From: Bacillus pseudomycoides
Lineage (GTDB): Bacteria; Bacillota; Bacilli; Bacillales; Bacillaceae_G
Assembly: GCF_002551005.1 (NCBI RefSeq)
Contig: NZ_NVOY01000032.1
Coordinates: forward strand, 54,859-118,858
Direction of reading: 5' to 3'
Length of the DNA stretch: 64,000 bases
Shown: piece by piece, positions 26,094-35,522 of the stretch
Layout of the letters: each line of letters opens with the position of its first letter
Position numbering within the stretch: position 1 is the stretch's first letter
The notes under the pieces: generated by a model
Told to the model about the DNA's origin: nothing
The model's database searches: none
Seen by the model: the letters and a program-made list of their open reading frames with translations, nothing else
Made by a program: the position numbers and the translations under genes

Positions 26094-26291
26094 CTTATAT
26101 CTCTCCTTTATAGTCGAGTCCATAAAAGGTTTAATATGAAGAACCATGAATGTACGTAAAAAGTTATTTGTATTCAGATTATTATGAATTTCACTTTGCA
26201 CTTCTTTTATTATTGAATCAATCATGTTTTGCATATTTTTGTAAAAAATAAAAACAATAGAAAGTAAAGTAAGTGAAAGAAGGGGCGTTCT

Positions 26292-26606
26292 ATGGATAAG
26301 AAAACATACTATATTTCAGTTGCAAATGGCGAAATTTCACAAGTGAAAACGGCCAATACATATAGTTTTACGATTGAAGCGACGGATGAGGAAATTTTGA
26401 GGCTGCGCGAGTATTTTGATAATGCGTATCGTGAAGATCTTGGGACATTTGTGCGTTCACATGTGCCGTTTGTGGAATATCATCATGATTCCAATAATGA
26501 TCGGTATGATGAACAATTGCAAAAAGCATATCGAATGATTTACGAGCTTGGTGACAATGAGGCGAAAGAGTTAATTGCACAAATGGGTATTATCGACGGG
26601 TTATGA
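26292..26606 (+). CDS. Conserved hypothetical protein
   Basis: A 104-residue acidic soluble protein with GAAGGGGCG before the ATG. The N-terminal half is beta-rich (YYISVANGEISQVKTANTYSFTIEA), then a helical part (DEEILRLREYFDNAY) and a C-terminal helix pair (YDEQLQKAYRMIYELGDNEAKELIAQMGI). I recall similar B. cereus proteins loosely labelled hydrolase, but no catalytic motif is visible, so no function is claimed. It lies just ahead of ytkD. Confidence 0.75.
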   Translation: MDKKTYYISVANGEISQVKTANTYSFTIEATDEEILRLREYFDNAYREDLGTFVRSHVPFVEYHHDSNNDRYDEQLQKAYRMIYELGDNEAKELIAQMGIIDGL

Positions 26607-26687
26607 TAGGATAAGATTAGTCATACTAGTCAGAATGTGCTACAATTTATGGTAAGAAATTTGTAACCATCAATAGGGGAGTAGGGC

Positions 26688-27167
26688 ATGTACACATTTA
26701 AAGATTACTATCATAACACTGTACAATTATCGTTTGAACGTTACCCATTTTCTCCCGAGCCAAAGCATGTGTGGGTTGTGTGCCGGTACGGAGATCAATG
26801 GTTATTAACCCATCATTTGCGCCGTGGTATTGAATTTCCAGGTGGAAAGGTAGAAGAGGGTGAAACACCGGAAGAAGCGGCAGTTCGTGAAGTTCATGAG
26901 GAAACGGGCGGTATTGTGTCGAGCTTAACGTATATTGGACAATATAAAGTATCCGGAAAAGACAAAATAATCATTAAAAACATTTATTTCGCAACAATTA
27001 GTGCCGTAGAACAACATACGCACTATGAAGAAACAAAGGGATCTGTATTATTGACACATATTCCAGAGGACATTAAAGAAAATAGACGCTTTAGTTTCAT
27101 TATGCGCGATGACGTACTAGCGCGCACAATGCGGCATATAGAAGAAATCGGCTGTTTTACAAAGTAG
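26688..27167 (+). CDS. ytkD: YtkD-type Nudix hydrolase
   Basis: A 159-residue Nudix enzyme. The complete Nudix box GGKVEEGETPEEAAVREVHEETGG fits GX5EX7REUXEEXGU, with metal-binding Glu in REVHEE. B. subtilis YtkD removes pyrophosphate from oxidised dGTP and also acts on mRNA 5' ends. Synteny with ytlACD next door supports the name. TAGGGGAGTAGGGC precedes the ATG. A terminator overlaps its last codons. Confidence 0.87.
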   Translation: MYTFKDYYHNTVQLSFERYPFSPEPKHVWVVCRYGDQWLLTHHLRRGIEFPGGKVEEGETPEEAAVREVHEETGGIVSSLTYIGQYKVSGKDKIIIKNIYFATISAVEQHTHYEETKGSVLLTHIPEDIKENRRFSFIMRDDVLARTMRHIEEIGCFTK

Positions 27168-27190
27168 AGCAACCGATTTCTTTTTTATTT
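27147..27190 (+). terminator. Terminator overlapping the ytkD end
   Basis: AAATCGGCTGT ... CAACCGATTTCTTTTTTATTTTT. The stem includes the final ytkD codons, and a long T tract follows. Confidence 0.65.
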
Positions 27191-27218
27191 TTACAGAAGT
27201 AGGTCTGTTCGTAAGGGA

Positions 27219-27318
27219 TAAGCCGCTGCATAGTAGCATACAACATGACCGCTACTATGCATAGCCAGATGCTCTCGTCCTCCCTAAAAAGAAAGGGGTT
27301 TCCAAGCTTATATATAGA
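27219..27318 (-). repeat. bcr-like repeat on the minus strand
   Basis: Inverse orientation relative to the others: ACCCCTTTCTTTTTAGGGAGG, GAGAGCATCTGGCTATGCATAG and AGCGGTCATGTTGTATGC when read on the minus strand. Central bases are missing. Confidence 0.65.
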
Positions 27319-27393
27319 TGTTCACATATTATTGTATCTCGTGCCAAAATTGATTATCATTTCAATGACATAGTAGAGTACAAGGAGGACGTT

Positions 27394-28479
27394 ATGAGGA
27401 AACACTATATTCATTTTTTATTTTTGCTTATATGTATTTGCTTGATTAGTAGCTGTAGTAAAGCAAAGCATGTTGCAAAAGAAGTATGTAAAACAAAAGA
27501 AGAATGTTTAAAAACCGGGGATGCATTCCTTAGTAAGGTTAATAAAAACATGCAAGGAATCTCTGAACTAGAAACATATACAGAAGTAGAAAATAAAGAA
27601 GAATTAATAGCATACGGAGAACAAGGAAAAGACGACGAACGCTACTTCTTTTTAGCATCTTATTATATTGATAACAATGAATTAGTAGATCCGTATTTTG
27701 AAAAGCTAGATAAAAAAAGATTACAGAAAGTCTTTAGTGATGATAAAGAGGCGAGGGAAGAAATTAGCGCATTTCATGAAGACACAGATTATCATCAAAC
27801 ATTATGGGATATGTACAGTGTGTTAATTCCAGCAAAATATAGAGAGAATATAAAGGAATTTGATATTGTATCGGATGGCTATGATAATATCGTTGCGCAT
27901 GTGATGCAAAATGAAGACAATCCTGAGGACTGGGTATTAAGTTTAGATGCACTAGATTCCAACATTCATATAAACGAAGTGATGAAAACGTTAATTCATG
28001 AAACCGCTCACGTTTTAACGTTAAATAAAACGCAAATACCTGTAGATAAAAAGTATATAAAAGCTGTTACAGAAGAAAAAGATATTTCCGCATATGAATC
28101 GAAATGTACGACGCTGTTTTTAACAGAAGGCTGTACAAAGAAAGATTCGTATGTAAATCGATTTTATGAGCAGTTTTGGAAACCGCTTGAGGGTGAATGG
28201 AAAGAGAAAAAAGTAGAAACGGATTTAGAAGCGCAAATGCAGTTTTTTAAAGAGCATGAAGACAAATTTGTTTCTGAATATGCAACAACGAACGTCGCAG
28301 AAGATATTGCCGATACATTTACAGCATTCATTTTACAGGATTCTAACAAAGTGAAAGAGTCAAAAGAAGTAAAGTATCAAAAGATTGCTTTCTTTTATCA
28401 ATTCCCAGAGCTTGTGAAGATGCGAGCGGAAGTGCTGGCAGGATTGCAGCAAATTTCGGAGGAAGTGGAAGAAGCGTAG
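27394..28479 (+). CDS. Lipoprotein with putative zinc metallopeptidase motif
   Basis: A 361-residue lipoprotein: the signal peptide ends at a lipobox ISSC near residue 20. Around residue 200, TLIHETAHVLTLN contains HExxH, with candidate downstream acidic ligands in VAEDIADTFTAFI (about 305-317). Cys pairs (CKTKEEC; CTTLFLTEGC) may form disulfides outside the cell. The rest is helical and acidic. It would be anchored on the outer membrane face as a putative gluzincin-like protease, but no family name is certain and activity is inferred from the motif alone. ACAAGGAGGACGTT precedes the ATG. Confidence 0.7.
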   Translation: MRKHYIHFLFLLICICLISSCSKAKHVAKEVCKTKEECLKTGDAFLSKVNKNMQGISELETYTEVENKEELIAYGEQGKDDERYFFLASYYIDNNELVDPYFEKLDKKRLQKVFSDDKEAREEISAFHEDTDYHQTLWDMYSVLIPAKYRENIKEFDIVSDGYDNIVAHVMQNEDNPEDWVLSLDALDSNIHINEVMKTLIHETAHVLTLNKTQIPVDKKYIKAVTEEKDISAYESKCTTLFLTEGCTKKDSYVNRFYEQFWKPLEGEWKEKKVETDLEAQMQFFKEHEDKFVSEYATTNVAEDIADTFTAFILQDSNKVKESKEVKYQKIAFFYQFPELVKMRAEVLAGLQQISEEVEEA

Positions 28480-28680
28480 GATGAAAAAATATGAATCTTG
28501 CAATCCGTGGAATAATGCGCGAAAAAAATGTCGAATTAACTCGAAATTTGTTGTAAAATGAGGGTTAGAATTTTAGGATGTGATCTATAGAGAAGATGCG
28601 AATCTTTTTTTTTTTTCAGTAAGAGAAGAGAATCTATAAATACATCGAAAATTAATACATAATAGAATGGAGAAGAAGAC

Positions 28681-29079
28681 ATGAATCAAGAGCTAGCAGG
28701 GTTTTGGAGGCGCTTTGGTGCCAATTTTATCGATGGATTAGTAGTAATTCCATTTTTTATTATTTTTATATTATTAGGTATGTCCATTGAGACATCAGAA
28801 AATATAGTAGGTATTTTCCAAACGCTATACTACTTAATCGTTCCTATTGTATGGGCAGGGTTTACAGTTGGTAAGAAAACGGTAAACATTCGCATTGTAC
28901 GTATGGATGGAAAGAAAATTACAATTTGGACGATGTTAAAACGTAATCTATTAGCTGGAATTGTATATGGAGTTACGTTTGGAATTGCTGTTATCGTAAG
29001 TGCATTTATGATAGCACTGCGAAAAGATAAACGCTCTATTCACGATTTGATTGCAGGAACGCAAGTTATTCATGATTAA
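28681..29079 (+). CDS. RDD family membrane protein
   Basis: A 132-residue protein with the RDD pattern: FWRRFGANFIDGLVVIPFFII at 8-28 (Arg and Asp in the first helix), a TVGKKTVNIRIVRMDGKKIT segment and a final DKRSIHDLIAGTQVI. Three helices are predicted. RDD proteins have mixed roles, including sodium or proton antiport in some bacteria; none can be assigned here. GGAGAAGAAG precedes the ATG, and a bidirectional terminator follows. The 200 bases upstream hold no gene. Confidence 0.85.
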   Translation: MNQELAGFWRRFGANFIDGLVVIPFFIIFILLGMSIETSENIVGIFQTLYYLIVPIVWAGFTVGKKTVNIRIVRMDGKKITIWTMLKRNLLAGIVYGVTFGIAVIVSAFMIALRKDKRSIHDLIAGTQVIHD

Positions 29080-29083
29080 TAAG

Positions 29084-29116
29084 AAAGCAACCTACATTGT
29101 GTTAGGTTGCTTTTTT
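29084..29116. terminator. Bidirectional terminator
   Basis: AAAGCAACCTACATTGTGTTAGGTTGCTTTTTT between the convergent RDD and permease genes; it overlaps the permease's last codons. Confidence 0.85.
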
Positions 29117-29908
29117 CGTGTGTGTAATAAACTTTTCAAATGCTGCGACAAGCACATACATAAGTGTGGCGAGAATACATGTGAGAAGCACGCTCAGCAA
29201 GACGAGTGTAAAGTTAAAGACTTGAAAGCCGTAGCTAATTAAATAGCCGAGTCCTTCTTTGGAAATGAGCAGTTCACCGAAAATAACCCCAACCCACGAG
29301 AGACCGACATTAACTTTTAATGTTGAAATAATGGCTGGGAATGATGCTGGTAAAATGACTTGTTTATAACATTGCCATTTGTTTGCGCCAAAGGTTTGCA
29401 TGACCTTTACGTAATTGGCGTCTACTTCTTGAAAGGCACTATAAATGACGAGAATTGTAACGATGATGGATATGATAACACCCATTGCCACCGCAGATGA
29501 AATATTCGCCCCAAATATGACGATAATAATGGGACCAAGCGCCACTTTTGGCATTGCGTTTAAGACGACAAGATACGGATCGAGTACACGGGCAATGAAT
29601 GGGCTCCACCATAAAAAGGTTGCGATGCATGTGCCAAGAAGTGTTCCAAGGATAAAGCCGAGACATGTTTCAAGGAGCGTTGTATATATGTGCGGCCAAA
29701 GGGAGTGATCTTGCCATTTTGTGATGAGTAGATGAAAGATACTAGAAGGTGAGCTAAATAACAATGGATCAATCCACTCGTTTCGGCTAGCGATTTCCCA
29801 TAATGCGAAAAAGAGAATGAGCAGGAGTAGCTGCAATGTTCGAACGGCAAATGTCCTCTTTGTTTCGCGTTTTTGAAAGTTTTGATGAAATTCTTTTATA
29901 TTATCCAA
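29102..29908 (-). CDS. ABC importer permease, YtlD/SsuC type
   Basis: A 268-residue permease with about six helices and the EAA-type coupling loop [23 protein letters not shown]. The start is uncertain: I take TTG 29908, ten bases after AAGGAG, over TTG 29917, which lies against it. Both are within the ATPase gene's end, so they are translationally coupled. It belongs to the SsuC/TauC/ThiX subfamily; by position it corresponds to ytlD of B. subtilis. The substrate is unknown (sulfonate-like or pyrimidine-type). Confidence 0.85.
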   Translation of the reverse strand: MDNIKEFHQNFQKRETKRTFAVRTLQLLLLILFFALWEIASRNEWIDPLLFSSPSSIFHLLITKWQDHSLWPHIYTTLLETCLGFILGTLLGTCIATFLWWSPFIARVLDPYLVVLNAMPKVALGPIIIVIFGANISSAVAMGVIISIIVTILVIYSAFQEVDANYVKVMQTFGANKWQCYKQVILPASFPAIISTLKVNVGLSWVGVIFGELLISKEGLGYLISYGFQVFNFTLVLLSVLLTCILATLMYVLVAAFEKFITHTKKAT

Positions 29909-30665
29909 GTTGTTCAAGCTCCTTCCATATTAACTGGAAGAATGAAGGGAAGTCATGGTGCTGACGTGCTTCAAACGGTGAGAGGGAACGAATGGTTTCC
30001 GGAACTGAAAATACTTTCGCAATGCGGCCTGGTTTCGCTTGTAGCAAGTATATGCAATCGCTCATTGCAATTGCCTCTTCAATGTCATGGGTAACGAGAA
30101 GTGATGTTTTCTTATATTCTTTTAAAATAGAAAAAACGAGTTCTTCTAATTTCAGCTTTGTTTGATAATCAAGAGCAGAAAATGGTTCATCTAGTAATAA
30201 TATTTTCGGATTTGTGACTAGTGTCCGGACGAGAGCAGCACGCTGGCGCATTCCGCCTGATAATTCACGCGGGTATTGATTTTCAACACCTTGCAAGCCA
30301 ACTTGTTCTAGTAAATGCAAGGCATGTTGTTTCGTCTTTGATGTGTATGTTTTTGTAATGTGTAAGCCAACGGAGATATTATCTTCAATCGTTTTCCACG
30401 GAAACAAGTAATCTTGCTGGAGCATGTAACCGATAGAAGACGTTGGTTTTGTAATACGTTCACCATCGAGAAAGACGGTTCCTTCAATGGGCTGCAGTAA
30501 TCCTGACATGATAGAAAGTAATGTTGTTTTGCCGCAACCGCTTGGACCCAGGAAGGAGATAAATTCTCCGTCCTCGATTGTTAAGGAAATATTGGATAAG
30601 ACAAGGCTGGCATTTTCTTTTGAGAAGAAGCAATGAGATACGTTAGAAAGCTGTAAGAGGTTCAT
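29901..30665 (-). CDS. ABC importer ATPase, YtlC/SsuB type
   Basis: A 254-residue ATPase: Walker [11 protein letters not shown]-loop [10 protein letters not shown], signature LSGGMRQR, Walker [13 protein letters not shown] and switch VTHDIEEA. These are standard for the nitrate/sulfonate/taurine importer group. It is the middle gene of the operon, starting 11 bases after the binding-protein stop and overlapping the permease. It corresponds to ytlC. Confidence 0.9.
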   Translation of the reverse strand: MNLLQLSNVSHCFFSKENASLVLSNISLTIEDGEFISFLGPSGCGKTTLLSIMSGLLQPIEGTVFLDGERITKPTSSIGYMLQQDYLFPWKTIEDNISVGLHITKTYTSKTKQHALHLLEQVGLQGVENQYPRELSGGMRQRAALVRTLVTNPKILLLDEPFSALDYQTKLKLEELVFSILKEYKKTSLLVTHDIEEAIAMSDCIYLLQAKPGRIAKVFSVPETIRSLSPFEARQHHDFPSFFQLIWKELEQLG

Positions 30666-30676
30666 GGCATCCGCCT

Positions 30677-31678
30677 CTATTTCTTAATGACACTTTCCGC
30701 AATGGATGTGTTCACTAATTCTTTATGTTGCACTTCTTTCGGTAATTCGCCAGCTTCTTTCATAATGGTTTGCAGTTGTTTCCACTCTGCCTCGTCTAAC
30801 AATGGATTCGTTGCATACGAATGTTGTTGTTTATAGCGATCGATGACTTTTACCATAATATCTTTTGGCGTATCTTTAAAGCGCGGTTCAACAGCTTTTG
30901 CAATTTCTTCTGCGCTATGTGTATCGACCCATTGCTGTGCTTTATAAATAGCACGTGTAAATTTCTCCGCGGTTGCCTTATCTTTCTTTAAGAAGCTTTC
31001 TTTTGCCATAAAGGTTGTATACGGAACAGTTCCAGATTCAACGCCGAAGGAAGCAACGATATAGCCTTTCCCTTCTTTCTCGAAAATGCTAGCAGTCGGT
31101 TCAAAGAGCTGCACGAAATCACCTGTACCAGATGCAAAAGCATTCGCGATATTTGCAAATTCGATATTTTGAATTAAATTTGTATCCTTGTGCGGATCAA
31201 TTCCATGCTTTTTTAGTACGTATTCCCCAACCATTTGCGGCATTCCGCCTTTACGTTGCCCGAGGAAAGTTGTGCCTTTCACATCATTCCAGTTAAAAGA
31301 ATCAAGCTTTTTGCGGGAAACGAGAAATGTTCCATCTGTTTGTGTTAATTGTGCAAAGTTAATTGCCGGATCTTTCGCCCCTTGCGCGTGAACATAAATG
31401 GACGTCTCTGAACCAACCAGCGCAACATCAATGCCATTTGACAATAAAGCTGTCATCGTTTTATCGCCGCCAGCAGTTGTTTGCAGGTCAATTTCTAATC
31501 CTGCATCTTTAAAAAATCCCTTTTCCATCGCGACATATAACGGAGCGTAAAATAATGAATGTGTCACTTCACCAACGCGTACTTTCTGTACCTTTGTGCT
31601 TTCTTCTTTTTTATTACACGCAACAAACGTAAAGGCAGTAAGGATTACAATTAAAAAACATGCTAGAACTTTTCGCAA
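30677..31678 (-). CDS. ABC importer substrate-binding lipoprotein, YtlA/SsuA type
   Basis: A 333-residue lipoprotein: signal peptide with lipobox FVAC near residue 21, then an NMT1/SsuA-like fold (VRVGEVTHSLFYAPLYVAMEKGFFKDAGLEIDLQT; NGIDVALVGSETS). I start at TTG 31678 because GGGAGGTG lies seven bases before it, while the upstream ATG lies before the ribosome site. It is the first gene of the operon and corresponds to ytlA. The ligand cannot be told; related proteins bind sulfonates or pyrimidine precursors of thiamine. Confidence 0.85.
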   Translation of the reverse strand: MRKVLACFLIVILTAFTFVACNKKEESTKVQKVRVGEVTHSLFYAPLYVAMEKGFFKDAGLEIDLQTTAGGDKTMTALLSNGIDVALVGSETSIYVHAQGAKDPAINFAQLTQTDGTFLVSRKKLDSFNWNDVKGTTFLGQRKGGMPQMVGEYVLKKHGIDPHKDTNLIQNIEFANIANAFASGTGDFVQLFEPTASIFEKEGKGYIVASFGVESGTVPYTTFMAKESFLKKDKATAEKFTRAIYKAQQWVDTHSAEEIAKAVEPRFKDTPKDIMVKVIDRYKQQHSYATNPLLDEAEWKQLQTIMKEAGELPKEVQHKELVNTSIAESVIKK

Positions 31679-31758
31679 TGTATGACACCTCCCAAAATAC
31701 ATTTACTTTAATGTATGTAGGTAAATGCCTATATGTGAGTGGACATAGGAGGGATTTT

Positions 31759-32575
31759 TTGAGTAGGGAAGAAGTGAAAGATAAGAGGTAGCTTACAAGC
31801 AGGCGGCGTAAATGTTTCCTTGCCGGTTGCTTCTTGTTTCGGGAATGAGATTGAACAAATAGATATAGAAGAAGAGTCATTTTTTCTTACTTCATTTATA
31901 AAAGCACCTGGTCAGTTTGTGAATGTGGCGGATGAACAAGAATGGAATAGGAAGCTATTTCAAAATTGGGGACAAACAATTGGGAAGATGCATGCGATTG
32001 CGAAACAAAATGCTAGCGATTATGAATCGTACGAGAGATCTGTTTGGAAGTGCGATATAAAATCTATGAACTTTTTAAAATCGATCAGTACAACGTTAGC
32101 TGCTAAATATGAAAAAATGATTAGAGAAGTTCAAGAACTGTCTAAGGAGCAAGATACATACGGGTTCATCCATAATGACCTTCATCAAGGGAACTTTTTT
32201 GTTCAAGGCAACACATTAACAATTTTTGATTTTGATGATTGTTCATTTAACTGGTTTGCTCAAGATATTGCTGCAACATTTTATCATGCAGTGTGGCAGG
32301 GGTTATCGGTAAGGCCGGAACATGTATCGTTTCCGCAAGAATTTATGAAGCATTTCATAGAGGGATACAACAAAGAACATACAATGAATAAAGAGATAGT
32401 AAGGCAAATTTCACTTTTTCTTAAACTGCGCGAAGTCTTTTTATTAACGTTGTTTCATAAAGTGTGGGATGTCAAAAATTTAGAAGAGTGGCAAGCGTAT
32501 ACACTGCAAGATTTACGGCACCGGATTGAAGGTGAAATTCCGTATACGAATGTAGACTTTTTAGCACTTATTTAG
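31759..32575 (+). pseudogene. Aminoglycoside phosphotransferase-fold protein, 5' deleted
   Basis: The main frame (31820-32575, 251 codons) has the kinase C-lobe: GFIHNDLHQGNFFV with the catalytic Asp and TIFDFDDCSFNWF with the metal-binding Asp. The N-lobe with the ATP-binding Lys is missing. Just upstream, AGGAGGG and TTG 31759 open a frame MSREEVKDKR that stops after ten codons; 20 bases on, in another frame, LQAGGVNVSLPVASC continues the protein. This is best explained by a deletion of about 70 codons with loss of frame. An N-terminally short product from TTG 31820 would lack kinase activity. Confidence 0.72.
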
Positions 32576-32586
32576 GAAATATTTTT

Positions 32587-32627
32587 AAGGAGCTGACTCG
32601 AAAAAGGACTAATGTAAGCTCCTTTTC
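32587..32627 (+). terminator. Terminator after the kinase-fold pseudogene
   Basis: AAGGAGCTGACTCG ... GTAAGCTCCTTTTCG, an 8-bp core stem with a short T tract. Confidence 0.6.
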
Positions 32628-32639
32628 GTGCATATAGAA

Positions 32640-32695
32640 TGTCGAATATTACCGAAGTGTTTTTATCCTATGTCGAAGCGCCGATATATCAGTGA
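32640..32695. repeat. Short shared intergenic sequence, copy 2
   Basis: Carries GTCGAATATTACCGAAGTG and TGTCGAAGCGCCGATATAT, both also at 25525-25580. Confidence 0.45.
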
Positions 32696-32706
32696 ACATA
32701 TAAGAA

Positions 32707-32756
32707 GGAGTTGATTCAAAAGACATCTACATCTCTTTTGAATCAACTCCTCTTTG
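32707..32756 (+). terminator. Strong terminator hairpin ahead of the transporter operon
   Basis: GGAGTTGATTCAAAAGA pairs perfectly with TCTTTTGAATCAACTCC (17 bp), followed by TCTTTGTG. It isolates the next operon or could act as a leader attenuator. Confidence 0.7.
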
Positions 32757-32818
32757 TGTGAATAAAAAATACAGCAATCGTTACAATAAAGTACATAAAA
32801 AGATTATGGAGGATACAC

Positions 32819-34099
32819 GTGGAAACGAAAGCGATTATAGCACTAGGTATTTTCTTACTTGCATACGCTGGGATTATTTCGGAAAAACTCCACCGTACAC
32901 TGATTGCTATGTTAGGTGGAATTTTAATGGTGGTCTTCGGAGTCATCGATCAAAAAACAGCTATTCATCATATTGATTTTAATACAATTGGTTTGTTAAT
33001 TGGGATGATGATTATTGTATCGATTACTGCTCAAACAGGCGTATTTGGCTACATTGCTATACGGGCTGCGAAAAAGGTGAAGGGAAATCCGGTTAGACTT
33101 CTCTTTGTACTCGGACTGATCACGGCCTTTGCATCTGCTTTTTTAGATAATGTCACAACAGTTTTACTCATCGTTCCAGTTACATTAAGTATTACATCAC
33201 AACTTAAGGTAAATCCTACTCCGTATTTAATTACTCAAATTTTTGCTTCGAATATCGGTGGTACTGCGACGATGATTGGCGACCCGCCCAATATTATGAT
33301 TGGTAGTGCTGTAAAAGAACTAACATTTCTTGCGTTCATTAATAATTTATCATTGATTAGCTTTGTAATTTTATTAGTGTCCCTTGTTATATTTACGTTC
33401 ATTTATAGAAAAAAGTTAAAAACAACGCCTGAGTTAATGAACGAATTACTGAGCAAGGATGAAAGAAATGAGATTAAAGATGCAACGCTGTTGAAAAAAT
33501 GTGTCTTTGTTATTGTTGTGACAATTGGCGGTTTTTTCCTTCATCAATTTATTCATATTGAAACGGCTACAATCGCCTTATTTGGTGCCTTTCTCTTACT
33601 GCTTATGACCGGTGATAAATATTTAGATAGAACATTAGAAAAAGTGGAATGGACCATTCTTTTCTTTTTTATCGGTTTATTCGTTATCGTTGGTGGATTA
33701 GTGGAAACAGGACTTATCGCAATGATAGCTAAAAAAGCGATGGCGCTAACCGGAGGAGAGGTAAAAGCGACAACCCTCTTAATTTTATGGATGAGTGCGA
33801 TTGTTTCTGCTTTTGTTGACAATATTCCCTTTGTAGCGACAATGATTCCGATGATAAAAGAAATGGGGGCAATTGGAATAACGAATTTAGAGCCATTGTG
33901 GTGGAGTTTATCGCTAGGGGCGTGTTTAGGTGGCAACGGAACTTTAATTGGAGCAAGTGCCAATTTAGTAGTAGCTGGCTTAGCGGCGAAACAAGGTCAC
34001 CATATCTCCTTTATGAAATATTTAATAGTTGGATTTCCTGTGATGATTATATCCATTATCCTATCAACGATTTACATATATGTTCGGTATTTAATGTGA
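32819..34099 (+). CDS. ArsB/NhaD-type ion transporter
   Basis: A 426-residue membrane protein with about eleven helices of the ion-transporter superfamily (ArsB, NhaD, citrate carriers). The paired hairpin motifs are seen: FASAFLDNVTTVLLIVP with SNIGGTATMIGDPPNIMIGSA in the first half and SAFVDNIPFVATMIPM with GACLGGNGTLIGASANL in the second. It starts at GTG 32819 after ATGGAGGATACAC. The operon partners are a KtrB-type and a KtrA-type potassium protein, so a cation role such as Na+/H+ antiport is more likely than arsenite export, though this is inference. Confidence 0.85.
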   Translation: METKAIIALGIFLLAYAGIISEKLHRTLIAMLGGILMVVFGVIDQKTAIHHIDFNTIGLLIGMMIIVSITAQTGVFGYIAIRAAKKVKGNPVRLLFVLGLITAFASAFLDNVTTVLLIVPVTLSITSQLKVNPTPYLITQIFASNIGGTATMIGDPPNIMIGSAVKELTFLAFINNLSLISFVILLVSLVIFTFIYRKKLKTTPELMNELLSKDERNEIKDATLLKKCVFVIVVTIGGFFLHQFIHIETATIALFGAFLLLLMTGDKYLDRTLEKVEWTILFFFIGLFVIVGGLVETGLIAMIAKKAMALTGGEVKATTLLILWMSAIVSAFVDNIPFVATMIPMIKEMGAIGITNLEPLWWSLSLGACLGGNGTLIGASANLVVAGLAAKQGHHISFMKYLIVGFPVMIISIILSTIYIYVRYLM

Positions 34100-34151
34100 A
34101 GAAAGAAGAGAAGAGTAGTTTTCCTCAAAAAAATGTATAGGAGACACAACT

Positions 34152-35489
34152 ATGAAAAACAGACAGATTTATATGGATCCTCCGAAAACATTAGTAGTAG
34201 GATTCGCTTTCATTATTTTCATCGGATCGATTCTTTTAACACTTCCCATTGCGACAAAAGACGGCCAAGGTCTTTCGTGGTTAAATGCACTGTTTACAGC
34301 TACGTCTGCCACATGTGTAACTGGGCTTGTCGTAGTGGATACCGGAACAACCTTCACGTTGTTTGGGCAACTCGTTATATTGTCTCTCATTCAAGTGGGC
34401 GGTTTAGGATTTATGACGTTTGCAATCTTTTTTGCTGTTTTGTTAGGAAAAAGGATTTCTTTGAAAGAGCGGCTGCTATTACAAGAGGCGTTGAACAATT
34501 TATCCATTGCGGGCATTGTTCGTTTGGCGAAAAGAATTCTTATTTTTACAGTTGTAATTGAATTCATCGGATCGATTTTATTAGCAATTCGTTTTGCATT
34601 TGATATGCCGCTTTCTAAGGCTATATATTACGGGATATTCCATGCCGTTTCGAATTTTAATAACGCAGGATTCGATATCATGGGAGAGTTTAAAAGTTTG
34701 ACTGCGTATGTAGAGGATCCAATTGTGACATTGGTAGTCTGTGCGTTGATTACATTAGGCGGTATTGGTTTTATTGTTATGAATGAGGTATATGAATACA
34801 GACAGATTAGGCGCCTTTCCTTACATACGAAGGTCGTTCTTTTTGCAAGCTCCCTGCTAGTAGTAGGAGGAACGATTCTTATTTTCTTGTTGGAATTTCA
34901 TAATCCAAAAACGTTACAACCGTTATCCATGTTTGGTAAATTTTTAGCTTCCTTGTTTCAAGCTATCACACCAAGAACAGCTGGGGCAAATACGCTAAAT
35001 ATTTCCGATTTACACCATTCAACTCTCTTTCTTATTATTGTCCTCATGTATATCGGAGCATCTCCTGGGTCGACGGGGGGAGGAATTAAAACAACTACAT
35101 TTGCGACATTATTAGGTGCAGTACGCTCACAAATAAAAGGAAAAGAAGATGTAATCTTTTTTCGAAAAAGAATTGCATACGATACAATTTATAAATCACT
35201 TACCGTTATGTTAGCTGGTCTGTTTATCGTTATAATTGCTGCCATGCTGCTAACGATAACAGAACCAGGAAAGGACTTTTTGATGATTCTCTTTGAAGCA
35301 ACTTCTGCTTTTGGAACGGTAGGGCTTTCTATGGGACTAACCCCTGAATTGTCTCCGCTTGGAAAAATCATCATTACTTTAACGATGTTCGCAGGAAGGG
35401 TAGGTCCATTGACCATTGCTTTTGCCGTTACGCTGCGAAGAAATTCAGATCCGTTCAGTTATCCGAAAGGAAAAATTATGATTGGTTAG
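34152..35489 (+). CDS. Ktr potassium uptake membrane subunit, KtrB/KtrD type
   Basis: A 445-residue TrkH/KtrB-type transporter built of four pore repeats. Filter-loop sequences are ATSATCVTGLVVVD, SNFNNAGFD, PRTAGANT and FEATSAFGTVGLSMG. The inner M2c2-type GASPGSTGGGIKTTT gate loop is present. It imports potassium, with sodium dependence in known members, gated by the RCK subunit encoded 33 bases downstream. AGGAGACACAACT precedes the ATG, 52 bases after the ArsB/NhaD-like gene. Confidence 0.92.
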   Translation: MKNRQIYMDPPKTLVVGFAFIIFIGSILLTLPIATKDGQGLSWLNALFTATSATCVTGLVVVDTGTTFTLFGQLVILSLIQVGGLGFMTFAIFFAVLLGKRISLKERLLLQEALNNLSIAGIVRLAKRILIFTVVIEFIGSILLAIRFAFDMPLSKAIYYGIFHAVSNFNNAGFDIMGEFKSLTAYVEDPIVTLVVCALITLGGIGFIVMNEVYEYRQIRRLSLHTKVVLFASSLLVVGGTILIFLLEFHNPKTLQPLSMFGKFLASLFQAITPRTAGANTLNISDLHHSTLFLIIVLMYIGASPGSTGGGIKTTTFATLLGAVRSQIKGKEDVIFFRKRIAYDTIYKSLTVMLAGLFIVIIAAMLLTITEPGKDFLMILFEATSAFGTVGLSMGLTPELSPLGKIIITLTMFAGRVGPLTIAFAVTLRRNSDPFSYPKGKIMIG

Positions 35490-35522
35490 GTTTTCATTCA
35501 TCCTTAGAGGAGCGATAGGAAT

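Noticed and set aside
34133-34561. 142-codon plus-strand frame overlapping the KtrB-type gene
   Set aside because: It is out of frame inside a clearly coding gene. Its product is rich in Ser, Cys and His without family features, typical of a shadow frame.
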